In this document: piece by piece, positions 1-5,985 of the stretch
Layout: each line of letters starts with the position of its first letter
Numbering within the stretch: position 1 is the first letter of the stretch
Source of the DNA: Comamonadaceae bacterium
GTDB lineage: Bacteria > Pseudomonadota > Gammaproteobacteria > Burkholderiales > Burkholderiaceae
Reading direction: 5' to 3'
DNA length: 7,603 nt
Assembly: GCA_947505915.1 (NCBI GenBank)
Contig: CANNNH010000065.1
Span: 1 to 7,603, forward strand
Made by a program: the position numbers and the translations under genes
The notes under the pieces: generated by a model
Seen by the model: only the letters and a program-made list of their open reading frames with translations
What the model was told of the DNA's origin: nothing
The model's database searches: none

Positions 1-500
1 AGCAGCATGGTTTCTTTGACCGCCCAGGCGCTGGGATAGGGGCCGAAGTAATGGTGCTTTTTTTCGGTGGCGCCGCGGTAGTAAGCCATGCGGGTGAAAG
101 CTGTGGCTGCCGCAGCAGCTGGCACAGGCCCGGCTGGGGCCTTGGCGGCTGGTGCATGCGCAGCTGTGAGCTTGAGATAAGGGTAACTTTTGTCGTCCCT
201 GAACAAAATATTAAAGCGCGGGTTGAGCTTCTTGATCAGGTTGTTTTCAAGCAGCAAGGCTTCAGCTTCTGAGCGCACCACTGTGGTTTCCATGCGGGCA
301 ATGCGCGTGACCATCAGGCCGATGCGGGTGCCGCCATGGCTTTTTTGAAAGTAGGTGCTGACGCGTTTTTTCAGGTTGCGCGCCTTGCCCACGTAAAGCA
401 CAGCGCCCTCGGCGTCAAAGTAGCGGTAAACCCCGGGCATGGCCGGCAGCGCAGCGACTTCGCTGAGCAGTTGGGGGTCAAATTCGTGGGGCTGGGTCAT
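1..500 (-). CDS. uvrC: UvrABC excinuclease subunit C, N-terminal part (gene runs off the left edge)
   Basis: UvrC makes the dual incisions of nucleotide excision repair after UvrA/UvrB have located DNA damage. The window holds the first 166 residues, the start being ATG at 500-498. Seen directly: a GIY-YIG nuclease domain, with GVY at residues 23-25 and [11 protein letters not shown] at 36-46, then [20 protein letters not shown] (77-96) and [12 protein letters not shown] (100-111). Arg41 and Glu78 match the catalytic Arg and Glu known for this domain, which makes the 3' incision. After the domain there is an Ala/Pro-rich insertion (about residues 113-134) before the conserved [15 protein letters not shown] segment. 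The middle UvrB-binding region, the RNase H-like second nuclease and the HhH domain lie outside the window. It diverges from earP. The only nearby Shine-Dalgarno (AAAGGAG) sits rather far upstream, but no alternative in-frame start exists closer to it. The identification is firm. Confidence 0.97.
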   Translation of the reverse strand, partial: MTQPHEFDPQLLSEVAALPAMPGVYRYFDAEGAVLYVGKARNLKKRVSTYFQKSHGGTRIGLMVTRIARMETTVVRSEAEALLLENNLIKKLNPRFNILFRDDKSYPYLKLTAAHAPAAKAPAGPVPAAAAATAFTRMAYYRGATEKKHHYFGPYPSAWAVKETML

Positions 501-517
501 GGTGTGGGTACGCCGGC

Positions 518-524
518 TCCTTTG
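518..524 (-). promoter_or_regulatory. Shine-Dalgarno-like AAAGGAG upstream of uvrC
   Basis: On the minus strand AAAGGAG lies 17 nt before the uvrC ATG, longer than the usual 5-10 nt. No in-frame ATG, GTG or TTG lies between, so the assigned start stands, but the ribosome site may be weak or use a different contact. Confidence 0.4.
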
Positions 525-549
525 AGAGGCTTGGGTGGGCGATGTCCGT

Positions 550-561
550 ATTGTGGACAAT
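550..561. promoter_or_regulatory. Palindrome ATTGTGGACAAT in the uvrC/earP divergent region
   Basis: ATTGT and ACAAT form a perfect 5-bp inverted repeat around GG. The right arm gives a -10-like GACAAT for earP (+ strand). The left arm, read on the minus strand, gives CACAAT, which would start a uvrC transcript near position 543 with a leader of about 43 nt carrying the AAAGGAG site. Neither direction has a convincing -35. It could be two back-to-back -10 boxes, a binding site for a dimeric regulator, or chance. This reading is inference from symmetry and position. Confidence 0.35.
556..561 (+). promoter_or_regulatory. Candidate -10 box of earP, possible leaderless start
   Basis: GACAAT matches four of six bases of TATAAT and is followed by exactly six bases before the ATG at 568, so transcription could begin at the start codon itself. 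No Shine-Dalgarno precedes that ATG. The best upstream match, TTGGGT at 531-536, leaves a 19-bp spacer, so a -35 is weak. The same ACAAT-N6-ATG arrangement occurs before the LOG-family gene in this window. Confidence 0.4.
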
Positions 562-567
562 CCTGAG

Positions 568-1719
568 ATGAATCGCCGTCTGCAATGGGACATTTTTTGC
601 AAAGTCATCGACAACTTTGGTGACATTGGTGTCAGCTGGCGCTTGAGCGCCGACCTGGCTGCACGCGGGCAAACGGTGCGCTTGTGGGTGGACGATGCGT
701 CTGCCCTGAGCTGGATGGCACCGCTGGGCGCGCCAGGCGTGAAAGTGCTGCCCTGGGGCCAGGCCACTGACGCCGGCTTCTTAGCCGCCTTGCTGCAGGC
801 CAATCCGGGCGAGGTGCTGGTCGAAGCCTTTGGCTGCGAGATTCCCCCTGAATTTCTCAGCGCCTGGCTGGCCGCACCCTTGCCAGGCCACACCAGTCCG
901 GTTGCCGGGCGATGTTGGCTCAACCTCGAATACCTGTCGGCCGAAGCCTATGTGGGGCGCAGCCACGCCCTGCCCTCGCCGGTGCAGCACGGACCGGCCG
1001 CCGGCTGCAGCAAATGGTTTTTTTATCCCGGCTTCACCCCCCAAACCGGCGGCTTGCTGCGCGAAGCGGGCCTGATCGAGCGCATGACGGCTTTTGAAGC
1101 CAAGGAAGCCGGGAGATGGTTACAAAACCTGGGCCTGCAAGGCGCGGCGCCGCACAGCGCTTCGCCGCTGCGGGTGTCCATGCTTTGCTATGAGCCACCG
1201 GCCCTGGCCGCGCTGCTGAGTCATTGGTCGGCCCGGGGCTTGGCCGGCCGGCCGGTGGAGCTTCTGGTCACGCCCGGGCGCAGCGCACAGGCTGTCAAAG
1301 CGGCAATGGCTCAAGCGAACTGCCCGCCAGGCAGCGCTGGTCTGCGCATAAGCTGCTTGCCCTGGCTGAGCCAGCAGGACTATGACAAGCTGCTGTGGGC
1401 TTGCGACATGAATTTTGTGCGCGGTGAAGACTCGGTGCTGCGCGCGCTATGGACGGGCAAGCCTTTTGTCTGGCAGATTTACCCGCAGCAAGACGCTGCG
1501 CACCTGCCCAAGCTGGCGGCTTTTTTGCAGCAAAACCAGCTCACAGGCACCGCGCAAAACTTTCATGCCGCCTGGAACGACAGCAGCCAGCCGCTGCCAG
1601 AGGTGGATGCCGGCGCACTGGCCGATTGGCAGGCCCAGACCCGCGCCGCACGGGCCAGGCTGCTGGCGCAAGACGCTCTTGGCGACAGCTTGCTCAAGTT
1701 CGTGGCTAAAAACCGCTAA
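568..1719 (+). CDS. earP: EF-P arginine rhamnosyltransferase EarP
   Basis: EarP (formerly DUF2331) transfers L-rhamnose from dTDP-beta-L-rhamnose to the arginine at the tip of elongation factor P, activating EF-P in the cytoplasm. It is an inverting GT-B glycosyltransferase with two Rossmann-like halves. From ATG 568 it has 383 residues, a usual length. Visible family signatures are [20 protein letters not shown] (7-26), whose Asp15 and Asp19 correspond to the known catalytic/binding aspartates, [10 protein letters not shown] (119-128), [16 protein letters not shown] (151-166), and NFVRGEDS (282-289) with the conserved Glu287. An upstream in-frame GTG at 535 has a GAGAGG five bases before it and would add 11 residues. 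I prefer 568 because family members begin close to the WDIFC strand. efp follows after 108 bp, and its product carries the target arginine. Genes for dTDP-rhamnose synthesis are not in the window. Confidence 0.95.
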   Translation: MNRRLQWDIFCKVIDNFGDIGVSWRLSADLAARGQTVRLWVDDASALSWMAPLGAPGVKVLPWGQATDAGFLAALLQANPGEVLVEAFGCEIPPEFLSAWLAAPLPGHTSPVAGRCWLNLEYLSAEAYVGRSHALPSPVQHGPAAGCSKWFFYPGFTPQTGGLLREAGLIERMTAFEAKEAGRWLQNLGLQGAAPHSASPLRVSMLCYEPPALAALLSHWSARGLAGRPVELLVTPGRSAQAVKAAMAQANCPPGSAGLRISCLPWLSQQDYDKLLWACDMNFVRGEDSVLRALWTGKPFVWQIYPQQDAAHLPKLAAFLQQNQLTGTAQNFHAAWNDSSQPLPEVDAGALADWQAQTRAARARLLAQDALGDSLLKFVAKNR

Positions 1720-1750
1720 AATCAAGGGCTTTCGGGGAATGAGCGCTCTG

Positions 1751-1779
1751 TTCACACAGACGCATGGCACCCCTAACTT
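1751..1779 (+). promoter_or_regulatory. Candidate promoter of efp
   Basis: TTCACA at 1751-1756 matches TTGACA at five of six bases, and exactly 17 bp later comes TAACTT (1774-1779), three of six against TATAAT. Transcription would start near 1786, leaving a leader of about 40 nt. A competing -10-like TAAAAT overlaps the earP stop codon at 1717-1722 but lacks a -35 at suitable spacing. Read-through from earP is also possible. Confidence 0.35.
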
Positions 1780-1818
1780 GCCGCATCACTCAAGCAGCGC
1801 CCGCTGCGGCCCTAACTT
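1771..1818 (+). repeat. 9-bp direct repeat CCCTAACTT in the efp leader
   Basis: CCCTAACTT occurs at 1771-1779 and again at 1810-1818, 39 bp apart from start to start. The first copy contains the candidate -10 box and the second lies nine bases before the efp start codon. The copies flank the hairpin-forming stretch. Function is unknown, and a chance repeat is possible given the short length. Confidence 0.45.
1780..1810 (+). other. Two mutually exclusive hairpins in the efp leader
   Basis: GCCGCA (1780-1785) can pair with TGCGGC (1805-1810) across a 19-nt loop. Alternatively GCAGCG (1794-1799) can pair with CGCTGC (1802-1807) as a tight hairpin. The two share bases 1805-1807 and cannot form together. 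No run of T follows, so it is not a terminator. A role in leader RNA folding or translation is inference. Confidence 0.35.
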
Positions 1819-1827
1819 CACATTTTT

Positions 1828-2382
1828 ATGAAAATCGCTCAAGAAATCCGCGCCGGAAACGTCATCATGCACGGCAAGGACCCGATGGTCGTGCTGAAAA
1901 CCGAATACAGCCGCGGCGGCCGCAACTCTGCCACCGTGCGCATGAAGCTCAAAAGCCTGATTGGCAGCTTCGGCACAGAAAACGTCTTCAAGGCCGACGA
2001 CAAGATTGACCAGGTCATTCTGGACAAAAAAGATTGCACCTACTCCTACTTTGCAGACCCGATGTACATCTGCATGGACGCGGACTACAACCAGTACGAA
2101 GTCGAAGCCGAGAACATGGGCGACTCGCTCAACTACCTGCAAGACGGCATGGAGCTGGAAGTGGTTTTTTACGAGGGCAAGGCGATTTCTGTCGAGCTGC
2201 CGACCAGCGTGCAGCGCGAAATCACCTGGACCGAGCCCGCCGTCAAGGGCGACACATCCGGCAAGGTGCTCAAGCCCGCCAAGCTCGCCACCGGCTTTGA
2301 AATCGGTGTGCCGATTTTTGTGGCCCAGGGCGATGTGGTCGAGATCGACACCCGCACCGGCGAGTACCGCAAGCGCGTCTAA
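1828..2382 (+). CDS. efp: Translation elongation factor P (EarP/Arg32 type)
   Basis: EF-P binds between the P and E sites of ribosomes stalled on consecutive prolines and promotes peptide-bond formation. The product has 184 residues, the normal full length, in three parts: an N-terminal KOW-like domain (about 1-65), a central OB domain (about 66-126) and a C-terminal OB domain (about 129-184) with the family pattern [20 protein letters not shown] and TGEYRKRV at the end. The tip loop reads SRGGRNS (28-34) and places Arg32 where other EF-P proteins have a lysine. Arg32 is the known rhamnose acceptor of EarP, which fits the earP gene just upstream. No lysyl-type modification gene is present or expected. 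The start codon is preceded by CTTCACATTTTT with no Shine-Dalgarno, so initiation probably relies on an unstructured AT-rich leader. Two hairpins follow the stop. Identification is essentially certain. Confidence 0.98.
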   Translation: MKIAQEIRAGNVIMHGKDPMVVLKTEYSRGGRNSATVRMKLKSLIGSFGTENVFKADDKIDQVILDKKDCTYSYFADPMYICMDADYNQYEVEAENMGDSLNYLQDGMELEVVFYEGKAISVELPTSVQREITWTEPAVKGDTSGKVLKPAKLATGFEIGVPIFVAQGDVVEIDTRTGEYRKRV

Positions 2383-2397
2383 TCCCCCAAGCGCACG

Positions 2398-2422
2398 CGT
2401 CTCGTGCCCTTGGCTTGAGACG
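2398..2422 (+). terminator. First hairpin downstream of efp
   Basis: CGTCTC (2398-2403) pairs with GAGACG (2417-2422). After a small internal mismatch, GCC pairs with GGC around a CTT loop. It begins 15 nt after the efp stop codon and is followed by ATTTTG, a short T run. It may be a weak intrinsic terminator or a 3'-end protecting structure in front of the stronger hairpin. Confidence 0.5.
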
Positions 2423-2429
2423 ATTTTGC

Positions 2430-2464
2430 AAAAAGGCCCTCTGAAAATTCAGTGGGCCTTTTTT
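2430..2464 (+). terminator. Strong intrinsic terminator after efp
   Basis: A ten-base arm AAAAAGGCCC (2430-2439) pairs fully with GGGCCTTTTT (2454-2463). Inside it, after a T-T mismatch, CTGAA pairs with TTCAG around AA. The GC-rich core plus six T residues (2459-2464) is a classic rho-independent terminator for efp. The A run on the left arm would give a T run on the other strand, so it could work in both directions. It ends only 37 bp before the next start codon. Confidence 0.9.
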
Positions 2465-2489
2465 CATGGTGCAGCGGCCCGGGCTCGTT

Positions 2490-2495
2490 CACAAT
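2490..2495 (+). promoter_or_regulatory. Candidate -10 box of the LOG-family gene, possible leaderless start
   Basis: CACAAT (four of six to TATAAT) is followed by six bases and the ATG at 2502. The efp terminator ends at 2464, so if that terminator is efficient the gene's own promoter must fit in about 37 bp, forcing a very short or absent leader. No Shine-Dalgarno and no good -35 are visible. Confidence 0.4.
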
Positions 2496-2501
2496 GGCTC
2501 T

Positions 2502-3371
2502 ATGCAATCTACACAAGACCTTTCCGAAAGTCGCCTGGCTGACGCCTGGGCGGAACTCGAGTCCCACTCCAACCAGGGCTACACCCTGCACCCGGACGCC
2601 TACCGGCTGGCCTTTGCCGACCCCGAGTTTTTGCTGCGCCGCGAAACCCGCGGCCTGCGCATGCAGCTGGAAATGCTCAAGCCCGAGGTCGATCAACATG
2701 CCCAGGGCATTGAAAACACCATCGTGGTGTTTGGCAGCGCCCGCTTTGCGCCGCCCGAGCAGGCCGAAAAAGCGCTGGCTGCAGCCCAAGCCGGCAGCGA
2801 CGCCGCAGCCTTGGCTGCAGCCCAGCGGCAGGTGCGCAATGCCGGCTACTACAACCAGGCCAGGCTGTTCAGCCGGCTGGTGGCGGCTTACAGCCAGGCC
2901 CGCCCGGCCAAAGAGCAGTTGCACATTTGTACCGGCGGCGGCCCCGGCATCATGGAGGCGGCTAACCGGGGCGCGCATGAGATGGGCATGCCCAATGTCG
3001 GCTTGAACATCGCCTTGCCGCACGAGCAAAGCTCTAACCCCTATGTGTCGCCTTCGCTGAACTTCAAGTTCCATTACTTTGCGCTGCGCAAGATGCATTT
3101 CATGATGCGCGCTAAGGCGCTGGTGGCTTTCCCGGGCGGCTTCGGCACACTTGACGAGTTGTTTGAAGTCATCACCCTGGTGCAAACACGCAAAGCCAAG
3201 CCGGTGCCCATCGTGCTGTTTGGCAGCAGCTACTGGAAGCGCTTGTTCAACTTCGAGGTGTTGATCGAAGAAGGTGCAATTTCACCGGAAGACCTGGACT
3301 TGCTCACTTATGTGGACGAGCCGCAAGAGGCCTGGGACGCGATCTGCAAGTTCTACGCACTCTCGCCCTGA
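2502..3371 (+). CDS. LOG/TIGR00730-family Rossmann-fold protein (putative nucleotide phosphoribohydrolase)
   Basis: The family (old 'lysine decarboxylase' label) includes enzymes that split a nucleoside monophosphate into base and ribose 5-phosphate, such as cytokinin-activating LOG proteins and PpnN-type nucleosidases. The product has 289 residues, longer than the roughly 200 of compact LOG proteins. Visible motifs: IVVFGSARF (first Rossmann strand), TGGGPGIMEAANRGA (144-158), RK at 196-197 at the usual distance before PGGFGTLDE (211-219), whose Glu219 is the expected catalytic residue. Instead of the usual MHxRK, the segment reads ALRKMHFMMRA. An N-terminal helical extension of about 65 residues precedes the fold, and an Ala-rich segment follows strand one. 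An in-frame ATG at 2466 overlaps the tail of the efp terminator, so I take 2502. The gene stands alone between a terminator and a convergent gene. Family is sure; the natural substrate is not known. Confidence 0.92.
   Translation: MQSTQDLSESRLADAWAELESHSNQGYTLHPDAYRLAFADPEFLLRRETRGLRMQLEMLKPEVDQHAQGIENTIVVFGSARFAPPEQAEKALAAAQAGSDAAALAAAQRQVRNAGYYNQARLFSRLVAAYSQARPAKEQLHICTGGGPGIMEAANRGAHEMGMPNVGLNIALPHEQSSNPYVSPSLNFKFHYFALRKMHFMMRAKALVAFPGGFGTLDELFEVITLVQTRKAKPVPIVLFGSSYWKRLFNFEVLIEEGAISPEDLDLLTYVDEPQEAWDAICKFYALSP
2776..2824 (+). repeat. 13-bp in-frame direct repeat inside the LOG-family gene
   Basis: TGGCTGCAGCCCA appears at 2776-2788 and 2812-2824, 36 bp (12 codons) apart. Both copies encode LAAAQ in the Ala-rich segment between the first Rossmann strand and the next helix. 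It looks like a past small duplication or low-complexity expansion that kept the frame. Confidence 0.6.
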
Positions 3372-3385
3372 ACCCGGGCAGCGCC

Positions 3386-4573
3386 TTAGCCTGAGTGACT
3401 GACCAGGGGCAAACTCTCTCGCAGACGCCAGGCGGCCCGCGCACCACTGCCGACGGCTGCACCGGCAAACCAGAACACGCCGGCAATGCCAATGACAGCG
3501 CCGGCCGTGCCAAACAGCACTGGCATGACCACGCTGGATGCGTTGACGGCCATCATTCGCAAACCCAAAGCTTCACCGTGGCGCGCATCAGGCGTCAACT
3601 GGTGCAGCAAACTCATGACCATGGGTTGCACGAGGCCCAGTGCCAGGCCGAGCAAGACTGAACAGATTCCCATGCCCCAGGCGCTTTTCATCAGCGGGTA
3701 TAGGCCAAACAGCAGCGCAGTGATCAGCATGGCAGCGCACAGCAAAGCCCATTCACGGATACGGTTGGCGATCAGGGGCAACATCACGCGCACGGCCGCT
3801 GCTGCGATCGCGAAGGCCCCCAGAATCGTGCCGATCACAGAGGCGGGTATGCCCCGCTCAAAACCCAGAACCGGCACCACAAAGGTGTGTACATCCCAGC
3901 AGGAAGACAAGAGCCAGTTGACCAGCATGAGCCGGCGGAAATCAGGGCTTAACATCAAGTCCCAGGCCTTGGGCACCGGGCTTCCAGGCGCAGCAATGAT
4001 GGGGGGCAATTCCTGTACGCGCCTGAGCAGCCACCAACTCAGCAGTGGCAACAAGGCCATCACCAAAAAGGCTGCGCGGTAACCCGGCAGACTGCCCGGG
4101 GTGGGGCCGAAGTGGTCGATCAAGAGACCGGCAGAAAAAGGGCCGATGAAATTGGACAGGGCCGGGCCAATCGACAACCAGCCAAACACCTTGCGCAGCT
4201 CCAGCGGGCCGTTGGCAGCCCGGCCGACATGGCGCTGCAGGGCAATCACCGAGCTGCCGGTGGCGCCCCCGGTCAGCAAGGCAGCCAGGCACAGCACCGG
4301 AAACACCGGAAAAGCCACCGCCGCACCGGCGCCAATCACCGACGCAATGACGCTAAACCCCAAAGGCCGCTTGAGCCCGTGGCGGTCGGCGTAACGGCCC
4401 GAAGGCAAAGACAAAAAAACCTGGGTGAGCGCAAACAGCGCCAGTAAAACACCCACGGCCGCCGGGCTGTAACCTTCACGCAAGGCCAGCAAAGGCGCAG
4501 CCATGCGGGTGCCGGCCATGCAGGCGTGCAGACAAATTTGAGCCAGGATGATGCGCGCGAGTTCAGGGCTCAT
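3386..4573 (-). CDS. Major facilitator superfamily transporter
   Basis: A 395-residue inner-membrane protein with about twelve hydrophobic segments in two halves separated by a polar, Pro-rich central loop (about residues 184-212). The loop between segments 2 and 3 carries the MFS signature GRYADRHGLKR (59-69). Around segment 5, GWLSIGPALSNFIGPFSAG (131-149) resembles the antiporter 'motif C' of proton-coupled exporters, which suggests efflux, though the substrate cannot be read from sequence. It follows rmuC after 37 nt on the same strand and is probably the last gene of that transcript. Its stop is 14 bp from the stop of the convergent LOG-family gene, with no clear terminator between them. 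The only AGGAG is 20 nt before this start and is better placed for a three-codon ORF overlapping it. The rmuC stop is in the same frame upstream, so no longer version exists beyond that point. Confidence 0.9.
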   Translation of the reverse strand: MSPELARIILAQICLHACMAGTRMAAPLLALREGYSPAAVGVLLALFALTQVFLSLPSGRYADRHGLKRPLGFSVIASVIGAGAAVAFPVFPVLCLAALLTGGATGSSVIALQRHVGRAANGPLELRKVFGWLSIGPALSNFIGPFSAGLLIDHFGPTPGSLPGYRAAFLVMALLPLLSWWLLRRVQELPPIIAAPGSPVPKAWDLMLSPDFRRLMLVNWLLSSCWDVHTFVVPVLGFERGIPASVIGTILGAFAIAAAAVRVMLPLIANRIREWALLCAAMLITALLFGLYPLMKSAWGMGICSVLLGLALGLVQPMVMSLLHQLTPDARHGEALGLRMMAVNASSVVMPVLFGTAGAVIGIAGVFWFAGAAVGSGARAAWRLRESLPLVSHSG

Positions 4574-4581
4574 GAATGCAT
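4570..4581 (-). other. Three-codon mini-ORF (Met-His-Ser-stop) overlapping the MFS start
   Basis: ATG CAT TCA TGA ends in an ATGA overlap with the MFS start codon. An AGGAG lies 12 nt before it. It could be a translational-coupling leader or chance; its tiny size gives no coding evidence. Confidence 0.25.
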
Positions 4582-4593
4582 CGTGCTGCGAAG

Positions 4594-4598
4594 CTCCT
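4594..4598 (-). promoter_or_regulatory. AGGAG ribosome-binding site between rmuC and the MFS gene
   Basis: AGGAG on the minus strand, 12 nt before the mini-ORF ATG at 4581 and 20 nt before the annotated MFS start at 4573. The spacing to the MFS start is too long for a standard site. Confidence 0.4.
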
Positions 4599-4609
4599 GG
4601 TTGGCAGAC

Positions 4610-5971
4610 TCAATCAAGCTCAAAGTCCAGGGGTGTGAGGGGGATCAGGCGAGCAGACTCTGTCTCAGGCAGGGCCTCGACCTGGCGCAGGGCCTTGCCC
4701 ATGACGCGGCTGCGCTGCTCGGCGCTGTTGAGGGTGTTGAGCACGGTTTCAGTCTGCGACTTAACCTTGGCCAGCACCTCGCCGAACTTGCCGAACTCGG
4801 TTTTGACGGCGCCCAGCACCTGCCAGACTTCGCTGCTGCGCTTTTCCAGCGCCAGCGTCCTGAAACCCATTTGCAGGGAATTGAGCATGGCCAACAAAGT
4901 GGTGGGACCGGCCAGCACCACGCGGTGCTCGCGCTGCAAAGACTCCATCAAACCCGGGCGGCGCAACACCTCGGCGTACAGCCCCTCGGTCGGCAAAAAC
5001 AAAATAGCAAAGTCGGTGGTGTACGGCGGCTCAATGTATTTGTCGCCAATGGATTTGGCTTCCAGCCGGATGCGCAGCTCCAGCGCTTTGCCCGCCACTT
5101 CAGCCGCGAGTGCATCGGCGCGCTGCTGGGCGTCGAGCAGGCGCTCGTAGTCTTCGTTCGGAAACTTGGCGTCAATCGGCAGCCACAGCGGCTCGCCCGA
5201 ATCACTGCGGCCCGGCAGCTTGATGGCGAAATCAACCACGCTCTTGCCGCCCGGGCGGGTGGCAATCTGCGCAGCGTACTGGTCCACAGTAAAAACCTGC
5301 TCGAGCAAGGCGGCGAGTTGCGCCTCGCCAAAAATGCCGCGCGTCTTGACGTTGGTCAGCAAGTGCTTGAGGTCACCCACGCCCTGCGCCAGCGTCTGCA
5401 TTTCGCCCAGGCCTTTGTGCACCTGCTCAAGCCGGTCTGCCACTTGCTTGAAGCTTTCACCCAGCCGTGTTTCCAGCGTGGCCTGGAGTTTTTCATCGAC
5501 GGTAGCGCGCATTTCGTCGAGCTTGGCGGCGTTGCTGGCTTGCAGCTGCGCCAACTGCGCCTCGAGTGTTTGCCGCACTTCGGCCATGCGGCGGGCGTTC
5601 GACTCACTCAGACCCGACAGTTGCAGGCTCAAGGTGTCAGACAGGTTTTTTTGCAGCAGCGCCAGCTGCTGGCCGAAGGCGTCAATTTGCGTGTTCTGGG
5701 TGCGCGCCACATCGCCCGACTGCGCCAGCAAGGCCTGCTGAAAAATTGACAAGCCTTGTGTCAGCTCGGTGCGGGTATCGCGGGCACTGGTTTGTACTTC
5801 GTTGCGCAGTTCGCGCTCAAGCCGCTCGTTGGCTGCTGCCAGCCGCGCCAACTCGGCTTGCAGCTGAGGGTCGCTGCTGGTGCGTGAGCGGGCCGACATC
5901 AGCAAGGTCAGCAGCAACACCACGCTGGCCAGCGCCAAGCCCAACAAAGACCAAAGAAAAAAGTCTGACAT
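4610..5971 (-). CDS. rmuC: RmuC family protein (putative recombination/DNA-limiting factor)
   Basis: RmuC of E. coli limits inversions between short inverted repeats; the family has a predicted nuclease-like core, but its biochemistry is poorly defined. The product has 453 residues. In order: one N-terminal membrane segment (about 4-25), a long polar Gln/Glu/Leu-rich region with heptad character (about 36-205, coiled coil), then the RmuC domain with KTRGIFGE (209-216), LPIDAKFPNEDYERLL with Asp267 and Lys269, then EPPYTTDFAILFLPTEGLYAEV and the helical stretch SSEVWQVLGAVKTEFGKFGE. The start is ATG at 5971. A TTG directly upstream (5974) is in frame but unneeded. It begins 14 nt after the dehydrogenase stop, with no Shine-Dalgarno visible, which suggests coupling or read-through. 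The protein is expected at the inner membrane facing the cytoplasm. Confidence 0.95.
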   Translation of the reverse strand: MSDFFLWSLLGLALASVVLLLTLLMSARSRTSSDPQLQAELARLAAANERLERELRNEVQTSARDTRTELTQGLSIFQQALLAQSGDVARTQNTQIDAFGQQLALLQKNLSDTLSLQLSGLSESNARRMAEVRQTLEAQLAQLQASNAAKLDEMRATVDEKLQATLETRLGESFKQVADRLEQVHKGLGEMQTLAQGVGDLKHLLTNVKTRGIFGEAQLAALLEQVFTVDQYAAQIATRPGGKSVVDFAIKLPGRSDSGEPLWLPIDAKFPNEDYERLLDAQQRADALAAEVAGKALELRIRLEAKSIGDKYIEPPYTTDFAILFLPTEGLYAEVLRRPGLMESLQREHRVVLAGPTTLLAMLNSLQMGFRTLALEKRSSEVWQVLGAVKTEFGKFGEVLAKVKSQTETVLNTLNSAEQRSRVMGKALRQVEALPETESARLIPLTPLDFELD

Positions 5972-5985
5972 CAAATTTATGGGTG

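Noticed and set aside
1018..1024. Run of seven T in earP as a programmed frameshift site
   Set aside because: The run begins at a codon start, so it does not form the required X XXY YYZ heptamer in the reading frame, and the frame continues normally with conserved residues on both sides.
1717..1722. TAAAAT overlapping the earP stop as the efp -10 box
   Set aside because: Good -10 match but no -35-like hexamer at 16-18 bp; kept only as an alternative to the TTCACA-N17-TAACTT candidate.
2466..2468. Upstream ATG as the start of the LOG-family gene
   Set aside because: It lies immediately after the T run of the efp terminator, and the added residues are not family-like; ATG 2502 is preferred.
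1961..2542. A 193-codon + strand frame overlapping efp in another frame
   Set aside because: Ser/Thr/Pro/Arg-rich out-of-frame translation of efp that runs across the terminator; not a plausible protein.
2379..3185. A 268-codon open frame on the minus strand opposite the LOG-family gene
   Set aside because: It runs through the efp terminator region and mirrors the LOG gene's codons; no family motif or ribosome site supports it.
3365..3379. GCCC/GGGC inverted repeat at the convergent LOG/MFS junction as a terminator
   Set aside because: Only four base pairs, no T run on either strand, and part of it lies inside the LOG coding end.
4526..5749. A 407-codon open frame on the + strand opposite rmuC
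   Set aside because: It is a shadow of rmuC: long antisense frames are common opposite G/C-third-position genes, the translation is rich in Leu, Gln, Ala and Arg without any recognisable motif, and rmuC itself is clearly the coding strand.
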